From positions 324,980 to 388,979 of the forward strand of contig CAXAMN010003891.1 in assembly GCA_963970005.1 (NCBI GenBank): a stretch of 64,000 nucleotides of DNA, in the 5' to 3' direction. This DNA comes from Durusdinium trenchii (lineage: Eukaryota; Sar; Dinophyceae; Suessiales; Symbiodiniaceae). The notes below the pieces were generated by a model. The model ran no database searches. It worked only from the letters and a program-made list of their open reading frames with translations, and had not been told where the DNA came from. The translations under genes were made by a program, and so were the position numbers. The number at the start of each line of letters is the position of its first letter. Position 1 is the stretch's first letter. This document shows, piece by piece, positions 42,532-52,100 of the stretch.

Positions 42532-42546
42532 TATATATATATATAT
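42532..42546. repeat. (TA)n tract at the 5' end of the retrotransposon
   Basis: Fifteen bases of alternating T and A, next to the element's 5' edge. The element's other edge abuts a 9-base tract of the same repeat. Confidence 0.7.
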
Positions 42547-42714
42547 GCGAAGTCATATGCGACTACGCGTTTGTGAAGGCACATTTCATGGCAGGTGTCA
42601 AAAGCCCATTGTGCGTTCGGCTTCACGTCGCAACCCGTCGGAGCAAAAAGACCGTCGCTGTTTGCCTCCAACAAGAGACAGGGGGGGGAACAGGGCGCCC
42701 GGTCCACCTGCTGA

Positions 42715-42820
42715 CTCACTAACATGGAAGTGGAAAAGCCGGCTGTTTGGTATTCGGACACATGGTCTTAGTGGTCATTGCATGTCATCCACTTCCATGT
42801 TATGTCTTCATGGAAGGTGT
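42715..42820. repeat. Family B foldback element beside the retrotransposon
   Basis: Left ACTAACATGGAAGTGGAAAA, right CCACTTCCATGTTATGTCTT, then GGAAGGTGTA. It lies about 170 bp outside the retrotransposon's 5' edge. Confidence 0.7.
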
Positions 42821-43185
42821 AGGACGTTGGTTCCCAGGTGGTTGCACAACCCAGATCGTGTGGGCGGGGTAGCTCGCTTGCTGCTTCCATCGCTTCACTG
42901 TGTGGCGCGGCAGGTTTTCGGCACTACGCCATCTTGAAAGATAAATATCAGCTGCTGAACATGTGTCTTGGCATGAGGTTGACCTCTCTCTGGGGGAGCC
43001 AGAAGTTCCATTTCTAGGGGCATCCAATGGATGACGTGGGGTCGGGAAGATGACATGGCAGGGATGCAATTAGAACGGAAGAATGAAACCATTGTCTATG
43101 GTCCAGTTGGCGCTTGCCAATAGGCACTTCAGCATGCGATGCCTAGGGAGTGTGATTTTTCACACCGCAGCACTGGCAGCTGCAG

Positions 43186-46100
43186 ACTGCGGGAAGAAGA
43201 TGGGAAGAATGAATCCCCGACGTCAAAACACCTCAGGATCGGCCGCGGCGGCTTCAGCGAGATCTGGAAAGCTTTTGATCTGGACCAGATCCTTAGCAGG
43301 AACATTGGTCTTCTTAGGAAGGGAGGACTTGAACCGCAATGGATGAAGTAAGTCAGGCCATTGCCTTAAAATCAAGAATGTGGCTATGGGAAGACAATCG
43401 CAGTTCAAAACTTCTAGATTTTCTTCATACAACCATGGAAGACCATGTTCCTCCAATGAATGTTTTGTTTTCTGCCCTTGTTCGACTTCCATGATTGGGG
43501 GTTTGCAACACTTCTTCCCCATTGCAGCGTTCAGTGAGAGGTTCGGTGTCACCGGGCTGGGCGACTTGCAGATGTGCAGTCGGGAGTTCAAAACAAAGGG
43601 ACTTGCAAGACTGGCAAGACTCATCAAGACTCACAGGGAGCACCAAATCATGGTCCCATGTTTGATGTCTTGCCCACACCAAAAAGAAACTCCCACAACA
43701 TTCCATCATCCCATGTGCTTTCGATGATGGGGATTACACTCGGGAAGATTAACATGGAACCTGAAAACCACTGGGTTGTAGAGGAAAATCGTCTTCCAGT
43801 CTGGTCCATTTTCAGGTTCCATGTTAGTTTTCGGGAGTGTAAGCACAGAGATTGGGCATGTCGTTAGGATGTGCTTCTGTGCCATCAAGATCAACGAGAT
43901 TGAAGCCAAAATGACTGATGCGCAGCGGCAAGTGCCTGGAAGGAGATCGAAGGAACTCCGCTGTCAGGTGGTCTCGCGAACTCCCTGGTTTTTTGCTTCG
44001 GGTGATGTTTTGTTTCCCAATCCCTGGGGCTCCAGTCGTACCTTCGTTTCGAAGGTAGGACTTATAGCCCGGGTGCCATTGTCGGGTCCAGTCATACCGA
44101 ACCTGAGGTTCGGTACGAAAACGGAGCCGAATGGACCATGGGTGAATCCTCTTCTTAGCCACGGAGCAGGCCAGGGAGACATCGAAGCTGACAGTTGACC
44201 CACTGGAGCCAGTATCCTCTTCTTGATGTTTTCACCCGCTTCCTGGGCTCTGAGAGCCCACCAGATGCCTTCGTCTTGTTCCCCAGTTCGGTCGCAGGTT
44301 CCTAGAGGTGTGGGGACGACACAACATCCTCCAGGTGAACGAGACCGAGTGATACTAATTGTACGTTCTCCAGTGGTATTATGTTGATGCACTATGCTAG
44401 AAGCTTGTAGTCCTCAAGATGACTTATTCGGATCATCTTTGGGGTACCTTCACTGAAGGAGTGCCTCAGAAGATATCGGTCATATCATAAATCCGCCATG
44501 GGTGGCAAAGCCTCTACTCCCCTGCAGATTAAAATGCAACCCCCAAACTACTGGGTTGTAGAGGAAAATAGTCTTCCACGGGTCAATTCTCGGGTTCTAT
44601 GTTAGTTTGTGGAGGAGTACTACCTGACCTCGATGCACTAAAAGTCTCAGGACGTGTTCTATTGACATTCCATGAACCATCATCAACCCATATCTGATCG
44701 AAGGGGTTGGGGCGCGGGGTTTTCGCCATGTGAGTTCCACGCAACCGGAGCATTTGCCCCGAAGCCTTTTGGGGCGCCAACGGGTTAAAGCCGTCAGCAA
44801 GCTCTTGGAGCTCGTTGCTTCCCAAATCGTGGGTCGTTCAACCCGGAGCCGTCGGAGCTGTTGACCTTCCAGGTAGACCTGACCAGCCTGCCAAGGGTCG
44901 ATATTGAATTGCCAAGGGTCCAGAGTCCGCCAGTATCGTTGTTAGGTCAATCGGTCGGCCTGGTTTTGGGGTTGTGGGATTGGTTTCCCGGGACGGCTCG
45001 ACCCAAGGGATTCCGACGCTGAGGATTTGGTCCGCTGGGCCTTGCGCGAATACGTCACTGGTCTTCACTGGTGTTTTTCGGGGGCCCGGGGGTTTGATTG
45101 CTCAGAGAAATGCGTAGCCTGGCAGTATTCTTGGGTATAGGATGGTGTAGGTCATATTTATGGTATGATTAGATGTTATTAGATGCCTTTGAGTGGTATA
45201 GAGCATCGTAAAGCTCTATGGAAGCATAGGTGCAGTATCCTGTGAGAGTGGTACAAAGCGTCGTGGAGCTGTACTGAAGCCAACTACAGACTGCGATGCG
45301 ATGGAAAGCGAATGAAGTGGAGCAGGCGCTTCACAATTCACAACTTGAACCCCTCGCCCAGTTGTTTTCTTGTATTTTGTGTTTGTGCGCGTCAAGACTG
45401 TATTTCTGGGGGTGCTACTAACCGCTACCCGTCAAGCCCGTGTGGCCTGTAGACCAAACATCAAGCATACCAGTTCAAAAAAACACATGCAAGTCTGAAG
45501 TTGATCCCCTGAGCATTCCTCTTCTAAGAAGTTGAACACACCTCTATAGGAAGTTGATCGCTTATCATTGTGACTGAGGAGATTCAGAAGAAGTTGCAAC
45601 ACCCGCGGATCGTCCAGCTGCGAGACTGCTTTGCGCTGGACACTTGGGGAATGCGCTCTGCTTTGGCATGGAGAGCCAACCACCAGCAGTCACATGTCGG
45701 GGTGCTATCCATGGAGGTAGTCGGGTGCCCAGCTACTCCAGTGACTTAGGGACCAAACGCCACCCCGAGCTCTGTGACTCCTGGCAGAGGCTTTGGGATG
45801 ATAGAGTTGGATAAGTTGGTGGGGTGTTCGTTGGCGGCTTTGATCCACGAAATGGGTGGTCTTCTCGCCAGGACCATCTGCGCCAGGACCTTCAATTCGT
45901 GACCATCCTTGAGATCCCAGAATGAGGTCAGTGAAGCCTGTAAAAGGTTTCTTTAGAGACTCTCTAGTCGAACCGGAGGGCCCTTAACTTAACGTGCCGT
46001 CCGCTCCCGTTTGTCCTCCAGCAACGCCGCCTACGCCGCCTTCCGCGCAGCCGGGGAGGATAACCATGCTTTCGTGCTGGTCTTGGAGCTCTGTGAGGGA

Positions 46101-49100
46101 GAGACCTTGGACCTGAGACTCAAGACCTTGGGCCCTTTGCCGGAGAAGGCGCCGTCACATGTGTTTTGTTCATCTCGGGGTGAGGGCCCAAGAGGCGAGG
46201 CGGGCACTTTGGTGCCATTTTTTTCGATGAAATGGGTGTAGGGCCAACCTTGATGTAAAGAGTTGCTCCTCTTACGGTGATTTACATGTTCTAATGATGA
46301 TCCTGTTTGATTGCTATTGGTTTCAGAGTCGGCGGCACAAACCTCAGCCAGCAGCTCTATGTTGGGTGCTTCATGGAGGGCGAACTCGTGGAAGATGTCT
46401 TGAAAAAGATGGGGGTCCATATAGGGGCGTTTAGAATCTTGTATATAGGGATCCGTAAAATTAAAACACCTAACTTGATGATTGCGCCATCTACTCTGAA
46501 ACCACTGTAAACCACCAAGCTAGGGGGAATTGTGACATCTCTCAGAATGGAACTGGTTGGTGGATGAATAGAGGGAATCCCCTTGGGTTCGTCGCCCTGA
46601 CACTGTCCCTTCCATTCCCCCAGACACTCCTATGGCCTGGTTTTGCTTCGGATGTGTGTGCTTTGCCGCTATGGATGAATCCCACTTCTTGGACATACAG
46701 TAATTATTTTTTGGTTGCCGGTTCCTGAAGCAAATCCAAGATGGTATTTGGAAGATTTACGGAATCTTGGCCCACATTCGGGCGGTTTCAATGTAGACAT
46801 ATTACGCGCCTTCATTGCATGGAGTACGTGTTTCGATTGGTTATCTTGGATGGGGTGTCGGTCGGTGGTCAGGAGGCGAAAAGCATCATCGTTCAGATGC
46901 TCAGCGGGCTGCGGTATTTGCAGCTCGTTCCACGAAGACGAGAGACGGATGTTTGACGAAACGCTCCTGGAACCGAACCCAACTGCTACATGTTGCTTCG
47001 GTCCCACACAGAAATCCAAGAAAGTATAAGAAAGTTGTGAGCTGTTGTGAGGGTCCAAAAGCTAGGAAATGGGTTGGGTCCTTTCTGAGCCTTTCTGGGT
47101 GTTTGAACTCATTGGACTAGCTGCTAGCTGCAAAGGGAGCCAATGGTCAGGGCATCCATTTTCCAGAGCGACGATTGGAGTCTACTACTGGTCTGTCCGA
47201 AAGGGTACCAGGCTCCATCCACTCGGGTTTGGGGGTCCATGGGGATATACCCAACCCTAAGGCTCCCCCGGGTACCTCCGTACGAATCGGATGGTCGAAC
47301 TGCCTCTCCGGTGAGTGAACGGTACGAAACCAGCAGAGACGGGTCGTTGCCGAACGCAGGCCGAACGCAGGACCTCCGAAGTACGGAGGTACCTGCACCC
47401 TGTGGGCAAGCACTAGTCAGTCTGACCGGTCGACTCTAGCGGTTCACACAGGAAGCTTCAGAGAGCGAGTGGGCTGTGGGTCACGGCGTGAGACGCTGTG
47501 GGGAGTGGGTCACGGTGGGCGCGAACGAGCTCAGCATATGTTTTTCTACATGAGACGGAGATGAGGTACCTTAAGGAAGAAGGGGCTCCTGAATCAATGG
47601 ACGAATTATCTCATAGACGATCGTCAGCTGAAGCCACTGCTTGACCCGTGGATCCTTTGAAATGGAAGCACTTGCCCCGCACTTAGCGTGGACCGCCACT
47701 GCCATTTTTGTTAATATACCCAGACACTCCATGGGACTGCCATATATGCAGATCAGTTTGGGTGGTGCCAGAGGGGTCAGTGGGGCGGCACATGTGGCAG
47801 TCCCATGGAGTGTTTGGGATATACTCTTATAGTCTCATAGCAAGGGGCTCCATCACGTAGATTTTGGCTCTATTCGGGTCCATGAGCATGATGCTCATGA
47901 TGCCGCAGGCTGCACTCCATAAGGCGCTTTCCAAAAGTGCCCCACCCGCCGAGGAACAGCAGTGGGCGGAAGATCATTCACTATGACATCAAGTAGCCTG
48001 GCACAAAAAGAGTCGTGTGGAGGGATGAGACCCGTAAAGAATCATGTGAGAGAGAGGGAGAGGAAACAACCAAAAGGACGACTGTTCAAATATGAAATGG
48101 GTCATGTGTTATTCTTGGAGGTCTTGAGTGGCAACTAACATACACCAAACATACAAAGGAATTCTGATCATTTGTCCTTTGGTTCACCTGGTTGATTCAT
48201 TTGGATTATCAATGATCTTCCTAAACTGCTGGTGGGTTGTAGCTGTAGTTTGGCAACTCTGAGGCCCTCGAACCTGTTCTACCACGCGGGGCAGGTGTGG
48301 CAAGCTGGCCGAGAGCGGCTCATAATGCTCACTGTGCGACAGACAGACGCTTATTGACATACTTTGACTACTGTACCAGTTTTCGAGAACAGAGCCAACC
48401 GCTGGTTTTGCTCAAGGTGATTTTGACCTTCCCTGTGGGTGAATTCCCTTCGGGTCATATATTTTACTTTTTCCGTTTCCTTCAGCACATCCAAGCAAGC
48501 GTAGTATTGCAAGAGGTATCAACGCCGCCAGCACGAGAAAACAACACCAAGAAAGATTAAGAAATCAGAGATTTGACAACTCCGAGAAGGACACACATAA
48601 AGCAAGCAAGGACGCAGCGATGACATTTCTTGACATCCTCACAACACCTCACCATACCCAGCTCTCGACCCCGTCCCCATCCCCCACCGCGGTAGTGCCG
48701 AATCTGAGCTGGTGGTGGAGTAAGCGCACCGCCCGGATGCGCCAGGTGAAGATTGGTGATTTTGGCTTATCCAAGATGGCCGATACCCCTCACCCGGAGG
48801 GCGTGGCTTGGCAGTCGGCAACATCGGTGAACCTGACGACGCACAGCCAGCCGTGCGGGGAGACCGTGACTTGAGGGAAAAAGGACGGGCGATATACAAC
48901 TAGAGTTAGTAGGTCAATGTTCTGGTTCGTATGTGATTCTTATCGTTCAATGTTTCATCCTCTTTTCAATTTGAGAAATCTTTGCGTACTGGGGGTTTTG
49001 GAGCGCAAACTTTTACTTCTTGCTGTAGACTTCCCATGTGCAGACTCGCCTGGGAAGTTCCAGGCGTGTTTTGTTCAAGCTGGAGCTTCAGACTATAATT

Positions 49101-52100
49101 TTGTTGTGTGTGTGTGGAGCCACCAAAGCATGGTGATGGCAAACAGTTGGAGGATGAAGTGGAATGAAGTTGGGCAGGTGCCAATTGGAAGGATTTGCAG
49201 ACGTCCCACTGTCCTTGTTTTTGGCAGACTTTCTTTTGGGTTGAGTCGCGTAGCATCTTAACACGTCGAGAATTTGACTAAACTGTGTCATGCCGCATGC
49301 CTTGAGACTAGGGTTCTCGGTGTGTGCGAAGCCAACGGCTGCGCAACGCATCACCAGCATATTCATATATGGGAATGATTGTTTGACGTTGCGACCCCTC
49401 AAGTCCTTCTGAGAAGGTGGGACTGGGGTGCATTTGAAATCCAAATGCCTTCTAAGGAGGTACTTAGAGTCTTGAACGGGGGCTCTTTGATGTCAGGTCA
49501 TTGACCTCTCCACTAGAGGAGCAGGCACTTCATGGTATTTGCCACCAGCCACGTGGCGAAGCAAACGCGCCAGTTCTGCGCAGCGTGCGCATGTTTCAGC
49601 GGAATGGTTTGGAACAATGTTTGGGCAATGAGGCCTCAGAGGGATCTTTGGCTTTTGGACCCTAGGGATCCAAGTACCTTCTCAGAAGATACTTGGAGCC
49701 TCCAACCTCATAACAGTGTCTCCAAACACCGCACCTGGGCGTATGGCTTGGTTTTGCTGATGTAGGGTCATGATTGATCTTGCCATCCCAGTACCTGAGC
49801 AGGATGTTATATAGGAAGCCCGGCTTCCTGGACAGCAAACCCGGAGTATTGAGGAGCTCGCTCGGGGGCGGCTGATGTTGACCCATGTTCAACCATTCAG
49901 CCAACCCTCCAAAACTACAGTTGATTGTGCATATTGGCCATGTTGGAACTTCAAAGTCATAGTTCTTTTGGCAAGAGCGTAGGCCTAGAGTGATTGAAAC
50001 TACTCCCTCTGGTCTTTGACAAGGGGTCCACGCTATACACATTACTTTGACGGGTCCTTGGTTCTGCGGTCGATTTGATTGGAAGTGAGCCTCCACAAGG
50101 AAAGGCAGACCTTGTTTGGTGGTTGGCGCTGCAGAAATAGCGGGGACAGCGCATGTTTTTGAGCTAGCTTTGGACCTCAGTAGGCATAGAACCAGGCAGT
50201 GCCAGACTATTATTAAATATTTTGTAGATTTGCCGTGTGGAATTTTAGGCCTCCTGGTTTATGGTTGCTTCCGACTGCTTGAGGCTGACGGCCCCAAGCC
50301 ATCACAAACCCATCCTGCGTTGCTTCGATCGACGTTGACAAGACCGAGGAATGCCACGAGATCGCCTCTCCGACGATCAACAGCAAGGCACATGATGTAT
50401 CTACTTTCCCGATGCACTGGAAGACTTGGGTTTTAGACCAGATACACTCCCCGGAACTAACATGGTTACGTGGACAATGGCCTCTTGGAAGACCATGAAA
50501 TCCTCTACAAACAGGGTGTTTTCCACTTCCATGTTAGCTCCAGGGAGAGTAGATCTGGTTCACACCACGGAACCACGCACCTGCTTCCCACCGAAACACG
50601 AAAGCTGGTGAACCACCTGCTTCGGCTTTCAGCTTCGCACCACGGCATGCAGTGATGGTGTTGTGTCTTCAACGATTCCACCGGCTTTCCCATGCGTGGT
50701 GCGTGGTGGATCCAGGCCGAAAGGAAAACCCACCTCCACAGACCTGTTGCACCTTCGTCCCGACGGCCTTGCGAACCCCGTCCCGGATCGCACCGAATGG
50801 TCGACGTGTCGCTGAGAATATCGATGCACCGACAAAATCATTTGAACAAGATCACGTTCTGGCCTGATCTGCGCATATATATATATAGTATTATATAGTA
50901 AGAACCTTCTGTGGGTTTTCTCTCATGCACATATTCCACATGGGTTCGAGATCTTCTTCGATCTTCTTTGCATGGTTTCTTTTTTGGGCTATTTGTGCCG
51001 CTGAACATGCACTCTTTTGGACTATAAAAAGGGTGTGATGCTGCAAAATGCACATTCAGTCCCTGACATCATCATGGATGTGGGGTTCTTTGACTGCTTG
51101 TTAGAGGAAGAAATGTAGGGACTTGGTCATCCAAGGGGCCATGCCATCCACTTCAATGATTCTTCAAGATGGTGTCAATACTTATATAAATATAACATAT
51201 CCTAACATCGTTTGATCTAACATCCCCCAAGCAGCGAGCCTGAGGAGGTGGCTTAGATATTCCTGGCGTCTCTAGTGTCGACATCCCACACCAGACGATA
51301 TGACACTCTGGAGCCCAAAAAGCATTGTTCCAAAGCACCGAGATGTTGGAACCCAAGCGCGTTCGCCGGTGCTTCGCCCGGAGTGAGACCAGCCATTGAT
51401 TCACCATGGGTATCTGCGCAGGTGGACGTTTGGAGTACTGGCGTGGTGTTCTTCGAGCTGTGGCATGGCTAGTCGTGTGGTCAGTCGATGGAGGGAGCGG
51501 TGGCTGCGCTCTGCACAGCCATGGACGAATAGGTGAGCTTTGTTTGGTTTGTGGTCAGTGTTGGCATCAACCCGAACATGATTAAACAAAAACAACACTA
51601 AACTCTCATCGTAGAATGACTTGCAGGATCAAGAATAGAAGACCAGTCCGGACCTGTTATATACATAGAACATGTCTTTCAGACTCAGACGAACATCCTA
51701 GAACAACATATTGCTTGACACCTAGCAGCTAGAACAGCAAGAACAACTAGGTCAAGTAGCAAGAACACCAGCGAACACCAGCCCGTTTCTGTTTGTTCTT
51801 TGGCCCCCGTTCGTCGTTTCCCCCCAGGCTGTTTGGCCGTCGGCCCTTCGGTGAAGGCAGGGTTCGCGGCACGGCCCTAACGCGGGTGGATGAAATGGGC
51901 CCAAGGGCCGGGAATAGTTGTAGACTCTTGATTCAGAAACCATCCCATTTGGATTAAACGTCCTCTTCTTGTGGGGGTATTATTTATCAAGAGTCGATTT
52001 TGGGACCACGATCCAACCCAGACACGACACATGGGACTGCCAGATATGCCGATCAATGGACCCCCCGTTCAACAACCCGTGGCGGTTTCTCGGCAGTCCG

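Noticed and set aside
42374..42556. Extended N-terminus of ORF1 from the ATG at 42556
   Set aside because: The first codons translate the (TA)n flank as YIY and lie outside the element; the ATG at 42373 has better context and is inside it.
47864..47876. GTAGATTTTGGCTC, similar to the end of the dinoflagellate spliced leader
   Set aside because: It lacks the CC of GCC and the terminal AAG, and lies inside a kinase intron; likely chance.
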